The notes: a model not told the origin generated them from the sequence alone. Positions 10,571 to 22,600 are shown, counted from the stretch's first letter. The stretch is DNA of 64,000 nt from Salvator merianae (GCA_003586115.2 QVOM02000101.1:25152512-25216511); one strand, 5' to 3'. Translations and numbers: made by a program.

Positions 10571-12000
10571 AACTGCTAGCATTGTTCTTTGTCAGTGGGA
10601 GTTGGTGTCAACTGGGAATAATAAAGTGAAGAATAGGCTAGCTAACAGGAGGAAGACCCAAGGGTATTTGAAAGAGGAGATAATAGTAAGCAAATCACTG
10701 CATAGCTGCAAGGCAATGCACACCCATGAGACAGCCAGGCTGACTAGTAACAACTTGTGGTTAAATGCATAGGATTATATACCGATTACCATTTGCACAT
10801 TATAATATGAGGAAAGGGAGTTGAAGTTCTAGGCTTATAAGTATAATAGGGCACTGCTTACTTTGCCCTTATATATGCCACCCTAATATCGAAACTATAT
10901 TTTTTATGATAGTTTTATTGAGGGTTTGTAGGCAACATTAAAGGACCTTTGGGAAATGGGCTTTGGACAGTTTATGAGTGTTTGAATGCATTTGCTATGA
11001 GATTTGCTTTATGCTCCAAGGTAAATGTACTTGATTCACAACCTAATTCAACATTACAGCTTGAGAAATCTGTACATCAGATCAGGTAATACTTAAGAAG
11101 TTATGGAACCTGGAGTCTTTCTGTCCTTACCTTCAGTTTGGATCATGGTCCTCTTTAGAACCTCATTTGTCTGCAGTCCCTGCCCTGTTAGTATGCTCCA
11201 TCTGCACAAAGGGGAGGGTAATCTGGATCAGAAGGCTGAAAATGGCCTTCTGGTCCAATATAGATCCAGAATACCATTAGATACGATTAAACAGGTCCAC
11301 CACCATACTAGGGCCATACTATTCTGTTTTGGGTCAGTGGGGGGCTGACCCAAAACAGATTGGGACTAGAACCTGTTTGATCCAAACCAACTGATTCAGA
11401 TTAGGAGGCATAAGTGCACAAACACCCCTGGAAGTCAAACAACTGAACCAAGGAACTAGTCAGAAACAATGCAAATCATGGGAACTCTATATGATAACAT
11501 CAGAATGCCTCACTTTCTGTTACTTTCAGTCTGAAACCAAATACTGCAAACTATGTTCCTACTCTGACCTCTGCCCCCAAATCCTGAAAACTTCCCTCAA
11601 ATTCATAAGTATAGTGTGGCTTCCAAATAATAGAAAGTAGTATTTTTTTCCTCACCTAGTAAGAGAACTAGGGATATTATTTAGCCTTGAAAAGAGAAGA
11701 TTGATATGACAGGCCTCTTCAAAAACTTGAGAGATGCTACAGAGAACAGGGTTATGCCCTGCTGTCTATCACACCGGACCTAACAAACTTCAGCTGTAAC
11801 ACAACAGAGTTTAGTTGAACATCATGGCTCTGTCATTCATAAGGGCTCCAAGAATTAGAATCGTCACAAATAACAAAGTTCCCCTGTTCCTGAAAGTGAT
11901 GGCAATATTGATGAGTTACTTTTGATGGTCAAACTGATTCCATATTTTACTTTCCAAGTCTGACAGTATACCATATTTTAGGCCATATGAGGTACACTGG
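10571..12000. other. No gene seen
   Basis: Unassigned sequence. A short mirrored piece CTGTTTTGGGTCAG..CTGACCCAAAACAG surrounds 11320-11358, possibly MITE debris. Otherwise nothing I can name. Confidence 0.3.
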
Positions 12001-12042
12001 CACACTTGTAATTCACCAAGGAATATTTTGGAAAGATAGATA

Positions 12043-12062
12043 TTTTTTTTTTTTAAAAAAAA
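12043..12062. repeat. T12-A8 junction tract
   Basis: Twelve T directly followed by eight A. One of several such tracts in the window. Confidence 0.9.
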
Positions 12063-12316
12063 GGATGCAGGGTGAATTTAGAAGAAATTGTCGATCTTAT
12101 ATGGAAAAAAAAGTTGCTTTTCCAGTGTGAGACATTAGAACAGCTGTACAAGATATCAAACCTTTGTAATGTCACAAATTTCATGTTCGCACAATTGTGT
12201 GTGCAAACTATTTAAAAAAGCATATACACTGGATGGCTGTTTGTGATCTTAACTGGACAGAAAACAAAAACAAAATATAATTAATATATTCCTTTGTATC
12301 CAATTGTGTTAATTCT

Positions 12317-12423
12317 GTATGTCACTGCATTTTTTGTCACTTAAGATCCACAGGATGATTTTAGGATAATTTTTTTTAAAAAAAAACTGTGGATCTTAAG
12401 TGACAAAAAATGCAGTGACATAC
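12317..12423. repeat. Perfect inverted repeat, two 37-bp arms and 33-bp spacer
   Basis: The arm at 12317-12353 (starting GTATGTCACTGC, ending GATCCACAG) is the exact reverse complement of 12387-12423. The spacer contains a T8-A9 run. Outside the arms a few more bases pair with one mismatch. It could be a young foldback element or the product of a local template switch. It could also be a palindromic assembly error. Confidence 0.95.
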
Positions 12424-13411
12424 ATAATTTGCACCATGGAAGACACACTGGCATAAAGATGCACCTAGAATTTTCCAAGGAGTATTAGGAAAGATCAATC
12501 AATCAATCAACATAACATTTGAATGTATTTTTATACATCACAAATTACAAAATGATACACACATACACCAGATATTAAGGACAGTGTGAAATCTGAAAGA
12601 TAACATTTTTGATGCACATATTAGCTTAGAAGGTCGAATTAAAAATGCAAACCAAACAAAATTTCTTCCATTCTTAAAAATTGAGAAAGCTATACATTCC
12701 AGGTAACATCATCAAGAATATATTACTCTCTTGACATAATTTTAATATATTTAATGATCAGATCTACTCTTGCTAATTCAAAAAAAAACAAAAATTCCCC
12801 ATTCTGATGAACAGAAATCCAATAGCTTCATATTTTATCTGCTTAAGTAACTCACAAACACACATGTTAAATAGCCCAGAACATTTTAATAGGTGTACTT
12901 TATTAAGATAACTTCCTGTATGTAAATAGCCTAAAAGAAATACTGAACAAAGAATAAAAGTTAAATAGCCAAGATTCACAGATTCATATCCATTTATACC
13001 ATGAAGATGGAGGGGCAGGTGATTAAAGCTTATTGATCACAAAGCATCAAAGAGTTGAACAAATAGATACAAACACACATGGCAAAGTCACTCAGCTGTG
13101 GTTGCTGAGTTTAGGACAACTGCTGCAAGGAAACCAGCCTCACAGTAGTTATATGTCTGGATCTATATGCTTGGCAGAGCAGAAATGGTTTCAGAAGTTG
13201 GCAACTCTTTATATGTATTTTTTTAATTTAATTTTTATCTTCCTTGAGTGGAAACTGGGCCCAGACAGTCAAGCATTAAAACAGCAAGATTTTGCAAAGG
13301 AGAAGCTATCAATGCTGACTGTGGAAGAAATGAAAGCTAAATTGAGATCTTCAGAATAACAGTATGCACAAATAAGCCAGGATGGTGGCTGGGCATATAA
13401 ATTAAGAAAGG
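12424..13411. other. No gene seen
   Basis: A/T-rich unassigned sequence. A segment near 12440-12490 weakly repeats 11992-12035 (ACACTGGCA..CCAAGGA.TATT.GGAAAGAT), so the palindrome sits between two related pieces. The frame at 13230-13359 has an acidic/lysine-rich look but no domain I recognise. Confidence 0.35.
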
Positions 13412-13414
13412 AAA

Positions 13415-13470
<56 letters not shown>
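13412..13470. repeat. (GAAA)n microsatellite
   Basis: About fourteen GAAA units on the plus strand. Confidence 0.97.
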
Positions 13471-13809
13471 ATATCCAAAACAGTTAATAGAGAAGGAGAA
13501 ATGATGGACTTAACAAATTTAAGAGGATCTTTCATAATTTTATATAGAATTGTACAAAAATAATAAAATGCAAAAGGAAGAAATACAAAGATATCTGAAT
13601 GACCATGTATTACCAAAAATAACACAATAAATTATTACTTAATGGCCTGATCACACACATGGGATTTTTAAAAGCAATTAAAAAAAAAAAAAAAAGGTAA
13701 AACATCAGAACCAGACAGTATTACAAATTCTTTTACAGTGAATTACAATTTCTGTTGCAGCACTTAATGAATTAAATAATTCAAAATGTTACAAGTTCCT
13801 GCTAGTTAG

Positions 13810-14600
13810 GGAAAAACATATATATCATTGATCCTTAAAGAGGGCCATGACCTAATATCATCAAAGAATTAAAGACTAATTTCATTGTTGAACATTAATT
13901 ATAAATTATTTGCTATGACCATGGCAGATAGACTGAAAGTAGTTTTGCAGATTATATTCATCAAGATAAGGCTAGCTTTTTGCAAAGAGACACATATGTC
14001 ATAATATGACAACTGTGCTTGATGTTATTGAATATTTGGAAAATCATAATGAGAAACAAGCTATTTTGATATTAGACACAGAGAAAGCATTTGATAACTT
14101 AAATTGGAATTTTATGTTTGGAGTATTTGAAAAGATAGCCATGGAAGGAAACTTTATAAAATAGGTGAAGACAATTTATAATTTACGATCAGCTCAGATA
14201 ATTATCAATGGAGATTTCACAGACAAATGCCAAATATGGAAAGGTACAAGGTAGGCTTGCCCATTGTCACCACTATTGTTTATATTGGTTCTGGAGGCCC
14301 AGAACTGGATTGTGAAATGTATGCTGAAATGGGCAATGAATTTTCAGGACAGTATACGAAGGAACAATGGGAGAAAATGTGGTTGAAAGATTTGAAATTT
14401 ACACTGGGTTACAATTCAAAGGAATATTTTTATAAGATGATGTATAGATAGTGCCTTACCTCAAACAATTATCTAAAATGTATAAGAATATGCCAAATAA
14501 ATTTTGGAAGTGTGTGTAAAAGGATAGAACATATTATAATATGTGGTGGATATGCCCCAAAGTAAAAGACTTTTGGCTACAGATACCAATATGGCCTGAG
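13810..14600 (+). mobile_element. L1 LINE fragment, reverse-transcriptase and C-terminal region
   Basis: Across frames the L1 ORF2 order is legible: LISLLNINYKLF and MTMADRLKVVLQ (about 13870-13950), then ILDTEKAFDNLNWNFM with the first catalytic aspartate region (about 14070-14120), then IINGDFTDK and, with damage, CPLSPLLFILVLE (about 14205-14295). From 14300 to 14580 sequence from further toward the C terminus follows (WLKDLKFTLGYNSKEYF, then IICGGYAPK), so the part between the CPLSPL block and this region, including the FADD motif, is deleted. Several stops make it inactive. Confidence 0.8.
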
Positions 14601-16289
14601 AGCATCTAGAAGAAGTCTCTTTTGGAGTATAGGATGATGTAAGGACCAGATGGAAACAAACCTATAAATTCCCAACCCAGGGTGCTCTGCTGTGTGGATG
14701 TCCTGCCCCAAGAATGCCCATATAGGTGCTCTGGATGCTCGTGTAAATGGTGCCAAAGAGTATTTAATCAGTTGCTTAACCAACATCAGCACACATGCCT
14801 ATGCCCCCACAGAGATCACTCTTGGCTCAGAGGAAGTTCTCCAGACCAGAATTGGGCAGGGTAAAGTGCAGTAGACTGAGAACCATCCTTATGGATGTCT
14901 GTTCCACCTTCAAAGCCAGGGAACAAAAGGTCCCCAGCTTTAAGCTGCAAAGCTGGGAAATATTTTGGCAGAACCCCTGAGAAATGGCTCCAGAAGTGGA
15001 CCATCTTCTAGAGCTGAGCGAGATGTTACCATAATCTGGAATAAATCATAGGCCACTGTCATTCTATACAGTAGGAACTAGGAGCTTATGTTGTCTATGA
15101 CTAGGGAACTCACAGATGGATTCTATGCACAGGAGCAGGTCAGGTACAGATACTCAGCTGCCACTGCATGCCAAGCTGGAGCTCAGATATCTTTGGTGAG
15201 GCCGATGGGAGAACACTGTGCCCAAGGCACACCTCTATCCAAGCCCAAATGGATGGGGAGAATGTTGTTTTAGGTTTCAAATCAATGTTCAGTCATACCT
15301 GACAAAATCTTTCAAGAATGTACCATTCACCAGCAGGAATAATTTATTTCAGTAGATTTTGAAATACTAGTTTCTTAAAAATTAGTTTTTAAAAAAAAAA
15401 AAAAAATGTTTCAGATTATATTATTTGCACTTTTTATACACTTTCTTACATTCTTGAGAGGATCTGCACAGCATATTTATGGCACCACGGGGAAGCCCAC
15501 AGGATGTGAGGATTGCATGATCCTGCACCCATCATGCCAACATTCTGCCACAGACAGAAGCAATGCCCAGGACTGTTTTCTTGTACAGAGTATAAAAACA
15601 TTATCTGAAAGTTCTTTCTGTCCTCATACCTTACAACCATTGTTGTGTGGATCGATGGCAGTGGCTATAGCAGCCTACCTTTGCTGCTCTCTGACCATGC
15701 CCATTTAACAAAGCACAGAAGATGACTGACCTCTGGTCCCATTTCCAATGCTTCACTAGATGGCCTTGGTCAGAAATTTCAAAGCTGGAGAACTTTCATT
15801 TCCTGGTCTGTCTGTTAGCATGACCAGGAGTGGTAAGGGGCATATAAACAGCATGCTTTCTTCTTCCAAAACCGGAGTAAGTGTTCTGTCCCTTTTATGC
15901 AAACATCTGCCATTGTACAGATCTTGCCACATGCTGATTAACCCTTTATAACTTCAGGCAATATGGATACTACTATATTCTACAGTGAAACAATTATGAC
16001 ATTAAAGGAGAAGCTAACTTAACAACATTCTTCAACAATTGAAAACGTGGGCATATTTACGGGTGCCTAGGTACATGTAGTCACACACCCCAATGCTGTA
16101 AGCTAGCTCTAATAATTGCTGAACATTTCTTTCAAGCTAAGACAAGAGATCCTCTTTCAGCAATATATTCTGTGACTGTACAAATGAGGCCTTTGAAAAC
16201 CAATAAGAATTAGTAAAAAATGAAAATTGTGATCACTGTCAGTACATTATACAAAATAATAAATTATCAAAATAATTCTCTTGGAATTA
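14601..16289. other. No identified gene; fairly G/C-balanced sequence at 14660-15280
   Basis: From 14660 to 15280 several overlapping frames of 60-70 codons occur on both strands and the composition looks coding-like, but no single frame persists and I recognise no protein family. It may be an old transposon or a decayed retrocopy. The T5-A16 run at 15386-15406 and an A/T-rich part with no features follow. Confidence 0.3.
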
Positions 16290-16861
16290 TCTCCAAGAGA
16301 TCACCCCAATGAGGCCGGGCTCACCCGATTGGGGTGCTGCGGGCCTGATTGGGAAGGCCAGATCGTGCTACGGGGGGAGGGACCCAGTGCACATGCATGA
16401 TCCGCGTCATCACCATGCGCACTGCATGGGCCTCCCGGTCGCCATGGCAGCGGCCTGATGCTTGTAGGCTACTGCCGTGGCGACGGCCATTCGCACCCAC
16501 GATCAGTCACCGAAATGCCAGACGGGGCATAGCGCGGCCCCATCCGACGTCTCAGGTCCAATCACGGTGGCGCGGGTCCATTTGGGCCGGCCCAAAGGGG
16601 TAGGCCCCATTGTCCACCACGTGTGCGCGTGCACATGTGTGGGGCTGCTGCAGTTGCCATGGCAGCAGCCAGCCACCTGCCGGCCACTGTCATAGCTAGG
16701 ATCAGGCATGGCTACTGGCATTCACACTTGCAAATGCCAGTAGTCAACCTAAGACAGGTTTTCAGGCCCCATCGTGCAGACAGTGTCCGCACAATGGGGT
16801 CTGTTCCACACTAGAATGGGCTAATTAGCCCATTCTAGTGTGTGAAGTGTGAACAGGCCCA
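16290..16861 (-). mobile_element. MITE family A, CpG-rich copy
   Basis: The right end reads AAGTGTGAACAGGCCC, preceded by an exact 36-bp palindrome at 16807-16842 (half-site CACACTAGAATGGGCTAA). The interior shares TCGCCATGGCAGCGGCC, TTCGCACCC and GCATAGCGCGGCCCCATC-like words with the copy at 27.1-27.8 kb. CpG density is much above the surroundings, suggesting a fairly recent insertion not yet eroded by CpG decay. The left boundary is approximate and no clear left terminal repeat is visible. Confidence 0.7.
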
Positions 16862-16865
16862 TCAT

Positions 16866-17210
16866 GGCCCCTCAAGGTATCTAGAGCTTGTTTACCGTAT
16901 ATGTATGAAAACAAAGCTGTCAAAAACAAAATATTGCTGAATTATATGATAATTGCTGCAAAACAAGCAATAGCACTAAACTGGAAAAAAAATCACTTAC
17001 ATTGCATTTACGGTACGATAAATTAGGAGAGTATGTGATCTTGGAGCTTCTTACTTACCAAAAGCAATGTATGCTTGGTATAAAAATGAAATATTCGTTT
17101 CCAGATATATGGTTAATATTAATAGAAGCATTACATACAACTGATGCTTCATTATTGCCTTCATCATATATAATGTCAGTGTTATTAAAATAATTGAAAA
17201 GAAAGGTTTT
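16866..17210 (+). mobile_element. L1 ORF2 C-terminal remnant
   Basis: Words such as YMIIAAKQAIALNWKK (about 16936-16985) match the C-terminal part of L1 ORF2, where residues equivalent to IIAAR..IA..WK are common. The continuation to 17190 is open for 63 codons but less certain. Confidence 0.5.
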
Positions 17211-17296
17211 TTTTTTTAATATAATCGTAAGATTATCTGAAGGGTGGGAAGAGAGAAGCTGTATCTATATTATTGTCATTGTTTTACTTATTATTA

Positions 17297-17745
17297 CAGT
17301 TGCAATCAAAATCATTCAACCCTCATTGCAAATTATGTTTATTTGCAGAAATTACAAACTGACAGCTGTTTGAAAAAAAAATCAAAGAACAATTAAATAG
17401 CTCAACACAACTAATATAACAAGTGGTTTCTCCAAATTCAACACAAAATGGCACTTTTAATGTCAATCTCAAAAGTGTTCAAGTCCTTCATGACAAGTGA
17501 CTTTAGTACTTAGTAGAGCACCCTTATGCTGTTATAACCTGCTGCAAATGTGATGCATAGACAGACACCAGCTTCTGGCAGCGTTCCTTTAACTAGACTC
17601 TGACAATGGCTAGCATTTATAGAGTCATTCTTGCAGTGCTTCTGGAGCAAAATGAGATTCAAGGATTGATGAAGAGTCATAAAGATTTGACCATGCGAAG
17701 CATTCAAGCTTGTACATGGGATGTGGAAATTATGTAAATCCTATA
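17297..17745. mobile_element. Tc1/mariner-like transposon remnant
   Basis: Begins directly after a TA dinucleotide with CAGTTGCAATCAAAATCATT then CAACCC, the end typical of a vertebrate Tc1-like family. Family-typical non-coding words follow (CAGCTGTTTG, GTGGTTTCTCCAAATTCAAC, TTTAGTACTTAGTAGAGCAC, ACACCAGCTTCTGGCAGCG). No transposase frame is left and the opposite terminal repeat is not clear. The right boundary is a guess. Family recognition is from memory of the element type, not from a search. Confidence 0.65.
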
Positions 17746-17928
17746 GCGTTTCACAGGGTTTGGGAACAAATTATAGCAATCAAATGAAAAAAAGAATATG
17801 TCTGTTTTTTCTCAAACACTATGAGATATGGAGTTATGCCAATGTAAACATAGCAAAATAGATAGAGGAATGCCAAACTAAACATACCCAGTTAAAACAC
17901 AAATGTGCATGTTCAGTTCCTATTTCCT

Positions 17929-18465
17929 GGCTGTGGCTCAGTGGTAGAACAAACTGCCAGAAAAACAGAAAGTCACAGGTGTAGGGTTGATCTGGCCAGA
18001 GATGGGCAAACCTGTCTCGGGAGCTAGATGGACTCTCCATGGCCTGGGTAAATAAGACCTTGAAGCACAGAAACTTTCCCAGGCTCCAAAGCCTGAAAAA
18101 GGTACGGGGGCGTACGGCCAGCTGTCAGGATGAGGCAATTCTAGTATGATAAACATGTACTTATCAGTATTTTGAAGCAGCTGTTGTTATGACTAGTAGC
18201 TATACAAAATAGGTAGCTGCTAGAGCTATATATACCGAGTGTGTACTGAATAAAGTAGAAGCAATTCTTCATCATACATTAACTCGGGTCAGTCATTGCT
18301 TCACACAGGTTCAATCCCCAGTCTTTCCCCACCAGCAGGCAGTGGCAAACCATTTCTGTATCTCTGCCAAGAAAACTACATAGCAGTGTTCTTGGAGATG
18401 CCCATGCAGTCAGCCAGATGTTGGCCACAATTCAGTGGTACCCAACAAGAACAATAACAAATTGT
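17929..18465 (+). mobile_element. tRNA-derived SINE, split by a solo LTR
   Basis: The RNA polymerase III A box TGGCTCAGTGGTA lies at 17934-17946 and the B box GGTTCAATCCC is completed at 18308-18318, with the LTR between. Leaving out the LTR and one copy of its 4-bp duplication places A and B boxes about 33 bases apart, as in a tRNA gene. The SINE body continues with AGTGGCAAACCATTTCTG and GCCAAGAAAAC, ending near 18465 in an ACAATAA-like tail. It is a retroposed repeat mobilised by LINE enzymes, not a working tRNA. Confidence 0.8.
17980..18305 (+). mobile_element. Solo LTR of an endogenous retroelement
   Basis: 326 bp beginning TGTAGGG and ending TTCACA, so with TG..CA ends, bracketed by the direct repeat CAGG (17976-17979 and 18306-18309). 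Inside are a TATA-like CTATATATACC (18226-18236) and the polyadenylation signal AATAAA (18249-18254), in plus orientation. No internal retroviral genes adjoin it, so it is what remains after LTR-LTR recombination. A 4-bp duplication fits gammaretrovirus-like or some Gypsy elements; which is undecided. Confidence 0.8.
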
Positions 18466-19748
18466 TCCTCTTCAAAGTTGCCATGTTGCTGGTTTACTCT
18501 TTCGCAACTTACTTTTACTACCCTTAAACACACTGATCAGTGATCCAAACTTGATTGACCAAGCTGCAAGAATTCTTCCCCTCTCTCTCAAATCTGATAC
18601 TATAGAAAAATATCTTGGATCTCAGTTTGTTAAGTCTAATTTGTATTTTAATTACAATTAGCTCAATTTATAAACACCTTGCACTTTTCAAAGTTTTTTA
18701 AATGAACACCCCAAGTGCAAAAGGCTCACTTTGAGTTCTGGGCATACTTATTTGTTTAATAATAAGGCAAAAGAAAGAACACCGTAATTTTTTTTTTAAT
18801 TTTTTTTTGTAATTTACTTGAAATTGCCAGAGGTGAATTTCTACATTCCAGAATTTCTATTTTGCTCAACTGCAGGAAACACAGCACTAAAACTAGTTTG
18901 TTTTTTTAACTGGGAGGGACACAACAGTGATGTGAATTTGACAAGTACAGTTACAGCTGCATAATCAAATTATCTAAAGGATAAGGAATCCTCTAGAAAG
19001 AACTGGAAATAGATAAGTTTAATTGATAGCTTTCTACGAGAAACTTTTTGAATTTGCTCCTTCTTAATTAGTCAATAGAGCAACTCTCAGTTAAATTATA
19101 GGTTTCCATATTCTAGGGACCCTACCTTCCAAGTTTTGAAAAACCAAATTAGCTTGTAATTATTTTTCAGTAAATAAATACATAATTTTCCTTGCAATGT
19201 GTGTGACTGGATGAGAGGAAACAGTCAGTTGGGCCAGCTAGATGCAGACAGTCACTGTCTCCTAAAATAGAAGAACCTTACATAAATAGTTGCATGGCCT
19301 TAGTTTGGCTAACCCTGGAGCTGGAGTCACAGAATTCACTGTGAAAATGGTAGCCACATCAAACAAATGACATATCCTCATGATAGATTGCATCCTTCAA
19401 AATCCTCACAGCTGCAGAATGAAAGTTCTGCAGCTGTGAGGTTTCCATCTGTACTATCTTTTGCAACAAAATGGAAATAACTCTGGAAGTCAACCATTTT
19501 CAGTCAACTGCAATGATAGTGTTAAGTAGAAATCAGTACATTAATTGACTTCATCACTTTTCTGTGACTCCACATGGAAGAAAAAGAAAAGAACTAGCCA
19601 GCAAACCATCTTTGGAATAATTTATTCAGGATTAAGGATAAGGTGACTCTGAGGATGGTTTCTGCAGTTTCAGGGGTTTCCTGTAGAGAGGGGCCCATTT
19701 GGCTGTTGAGTCCTGGAGATGCACGTGACTTAGCTTTTTCTGACTGTG
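18466..19748. other. No gene seen; possible conserved stretch and one hairpin
   Basis: Low-repeat sequence. About 18950-19190 is rich in TAATTA-type sites and free of repeat words, a candidate for conserved non-coding DNA. At 19404-19441 an exact hairpin has 16-bp arms (CCTCACAGCTGCAGAA and complement) and a 6-base loop. Confidence 0.35.
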
Positions 19749-19990
19749 TATGGATACAACATAATAACATAAGAGGAGCCTTGCTGGATCAGGCCACAGC
19801 CCATCTAGTCCAGCATTCTGTTTCACACAGTGGCCCATCAATTTCTTCTGGGCATTCTCAAGCAGAATAAAAGGCAAAACCTTCACCTGCTCTTACAGGC
19901 AGCCTGCCTGTCTCTCCACCCTGGAGGCAGTACCTAGGCATCCATTCTAGTAGCCATTGATATACCTAACCTCCATGAATACAAGTCCAC
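19749..19990 (-). mobile_element. CR1-like (L3-type) LINE 3' tail
   Basis: On the plus strand it reads ATAACATAAGAGGAGCCTTG, CTGGATCAGGCC and CCATCTAGTCCAGCATTCTG, then TTCTTCTGGGCATTCTCAAG. This is the reverse complement of the tail at 57.0-57.2 kb. Only the untranslated 3' end is present; the 3' terminus is at 19749. Confidence 0.8.
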
Positions 19991-20329
19991 TACATGAAGT
20001 GTGGAAACCATAGATCCATATTCACCAAAGGGGCGGGGGGAGATCTGTGAAATGATTTCATTACATGGAGTCTCACGTTTCCAAGACATACAGCATCTTT
20101 TCTAAACCATTGCCAGATGTAGAATCAAGAAGTCAACATTGCCTGACCTGTGTCACAAAAAGATGTACCTACATTAAGATTCTAATGTTCATATATCTGA
20201 TTTGCATACAGCCCAATATTGCAATCTCAGAGGTTCACAATATGATAAACAGTAAAACAAACAAAATACAATAATAGACACACCACCCTCCAAGGAACAA
20301 TTAGATCCCAAAATCCTAGGAAAATAGAA

Positions 20330-20770
20330 ATTTTATTATTTATTTATTTATATTTTTATCTCACCCTATACCCAAAGGTTTCAGAGTTTCAAGGAAGGTT
20401 GCAACAGAAAAAACAAAGTAACATGAACCCACTAAAATCAGTAACAGTGTCTGAAAGTGGGCAGGGGAGCTGTTTCCTCAGCCAAAGGCCAAGGTAAACA
20501 GATATGTTAGTAAACATTTTTGTTAATAATCAAAAGCTCATTAGCAAAAGGGCCCAGCATATGTCTGAAGGAAGACTGCTCCATAATCTGGGACTGTTTC
20601 CAAAACCACCATCAAAAGATACTTTGTATAAATATTCATATTATAACTATACACATCATATCCGTGATTCCATTAGGATAGACTGTGCCACTGGTAAGTC
20701 AGGTGAGGGTGCTATGATATTGCAAGGTTTTTTTGAAATAAGCACCGTAAACATGAACTGAACCCCCTAA
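20330..20770 (-). mobile_element. L2 LINE 3' end
   Basis: On the minus strand the last coding words (LWSSLPSDICWALLLMSF) are followed by TTTTAGTGGGTTCATG, CTGTTGCAAC and TTTGGGTATAGGGTGAGAT, ending in TAAATAAATAAAT. The same order is present at 38.39-38.61 kb. 5'-truncated, inactive copy. Confidence 0.75.
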
Positions 20771-21099
20771 ATTCACAGCTCCTGTTTACACAATCTTAAA
20801 ATGAATCAGAAACCCTTCTAGGGAGAACTATCAACGCATGCCTAATGCAATGTCTGTTCTTACTGTGTTTAACTTTGTAACAGAAACAGACAAGTATACA
20901 TGAACTCATAAATTTGCTAGTCTCTTCAAAATCATCACTCAAGTTTTTACTCCATAACTTCGGCTAAAAAGGAAACAGGGGTAGTTGGAAATCCAGAGCA
21001 AATTAAACTGGTAATAAATATAAGAGGGATCAAAAAGGAAGAAAGGGAGCGAGGGAGGGAGAGAAGGAGGGGAAAAATGATACACTGCATCCCAGACAT
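20771..21099. other. No gene seen
   Basis: Unassigned sequence ending in a GAGGGAGG-type purine stretch at 21045-21072. Confidence 0.3.
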
Positions 21100-21102
21100 T
21101 AA

Positions 21103-21510
21103 GGGCCTCTTCACAGATTCCATGGTGGAATAGACCTTGCAGTGCAGAGACCGTCTTGGAACAGAATGCCAGCAGAATACCAGCACTTGTGTTGTGAATA
21201 CTGCTGTTCTGCTGCCGTTCTGCACCATGACAGTGGCCGGGAAGCTTCCAGCCTCTGCCATGGCAACTGGCAACACTGCACCATGCTGCCCAGCTCTGTG
21301 TTTTTACCCATAAATGGGTGCGAATGCACTGTACCAGGAGCAGTCCAGCTGCTCCCAGTCCAGCTGCGGAGCACAGTTTTGTACCCCACAGGTAGTAGCA
21401 ATGGGGAGCAGCTAGAGTCTGCTCCCAATCGCTAGGGCTTCCACAGAGTTCAGAGACACTTGACTAGTGAGCATTTCTGATGCTCACCAGCTTCAAGTGT
21501 GAATAGGCTC
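21103..21510 (+). mobile_element. MITE family A copy with TAA target duplication
   Basis: Left end GGGCCTCTTCACAGATTCC, right end GTGTGAATAGGCTC, both directly flanked by TAA (21100-21102 and 21511-21513). Interior blocks CCAGGAGCAGTCC/GCTGCTCCCAG and TGCCATGGCAAC are shared with other copies. The right subterminal hairpin is TGAGCATTTCTGATGCTCA. Plus orientation means the TAGAATGG-type end is left, although it is decayed to TTCCATGGTGGAA here. Confidence 0.75.
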
Positions 21511-22600
21511 TAAGGCACTGGCCAACTATCTCCAGTAAAAGTATGTATAATATACCATATATGTGTTCATTTATCTATAGTATGATCTAAAAAGTAGTTG
21601 TAGTTTTATGTATATTTTACTTAGCATATAATGCTTTATAGAAAATATATGGGGCCTTTTTGCATTTACCTGTAGTAATTTCCAACACAAGCCCTCTTCC
21701 TAAATCCCTCTATAAGCCCCTGGGTACCTTTTAATTTTTACTTCTCAAATTTTAAATATGGAGAATGTTGCCCAAGCCTAACTGTAGACAACTAACAGAG
21801 GGTGATTTATAGAATATGTTGGCTAAACATTGTTGGGTAACAAAGCATGCAAACTGTAGACACTTGGCATACAACTCACAAACAGAGAGAGGAGCAATTT
21901 GTTGAATAAATTATTGGCTGTAAATTATTAACACAGATCTACTTGCAAAGGAAACACTGAAAGAGGCCTTTACTATGGCAACAGAAGGAGAATAAAAATA
22001 ATCCAGATCAAGCATCAAGAAAGAAAAAGGGAAAGATTCAATTCCATATTCCTTTCTTATCTTTTTTAGCAGATGAACTATGAATCACATTGATTACAAA
22101 TTCTACAGATATCTGGACCACCGAGTGCACAAGGTATGTATTTGAAGAGGCAGTTTTTAAGCAGGTTGTTTTTCTCAGCCACGGTTAAACTAAACTTCAT
22201 TACAAGTGCTGGTATTAATTAACTTACTTAAGTCAACGTGATACTAATTAGGGATTGTATCGTCTGAAATTTATTAATTTTGCATGTTTTTAAGAGAACA
22301 ACTGACAAATAATATCTACTTAAAAGATAATCAAACCTATTCTAAACTAAACATTTTTAAGGCTGCATAAAGGATATTAACATGCAAATACACAGATATA
22401 CATGCACAGACACAACACCCCAAAGAAGCAAATCATTTGTCATACTCAAATGTTCTTGTGTCCACAGAATAATATTGCCACTTTGGATTCAGGCATCACT
22501 TGCACATCCTAAGAATATCTCAGCATAGTGGGAAATACTGTGATCTGTTGTGATTAGGAAGCTATTCCACATATCTGACAGCACCAAAACCAAGGAAATA
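21511..22600. other. No gene seen; A/T-rich, possible conserved patch near 22170-22280
   Basis: A/T-rich sequence without recognisable repeats. The stretch around 22170-22280 carries TTAATTAAC and ACTAATTAG sites and looks single-copy. Confidence 0.3.

Noticed and set aside
10385..10582. Open frame rich in S, L and F on the minus strand
   Set aside because: Produced by the GAAA/GGAA microsatellite; likewise 13269-13625 in the GAAA tract.
14660..15280. Possible exon or retrocopy
   Set aside because: Composition is coding-like, but no frame is maintained and I recognise no protein.
17929..18320. Possible tRNA gene
   Set aside because: A and B boxes are present, but they are split by an LTR and followed by SINE body sequence; this is a retroposed repeat.
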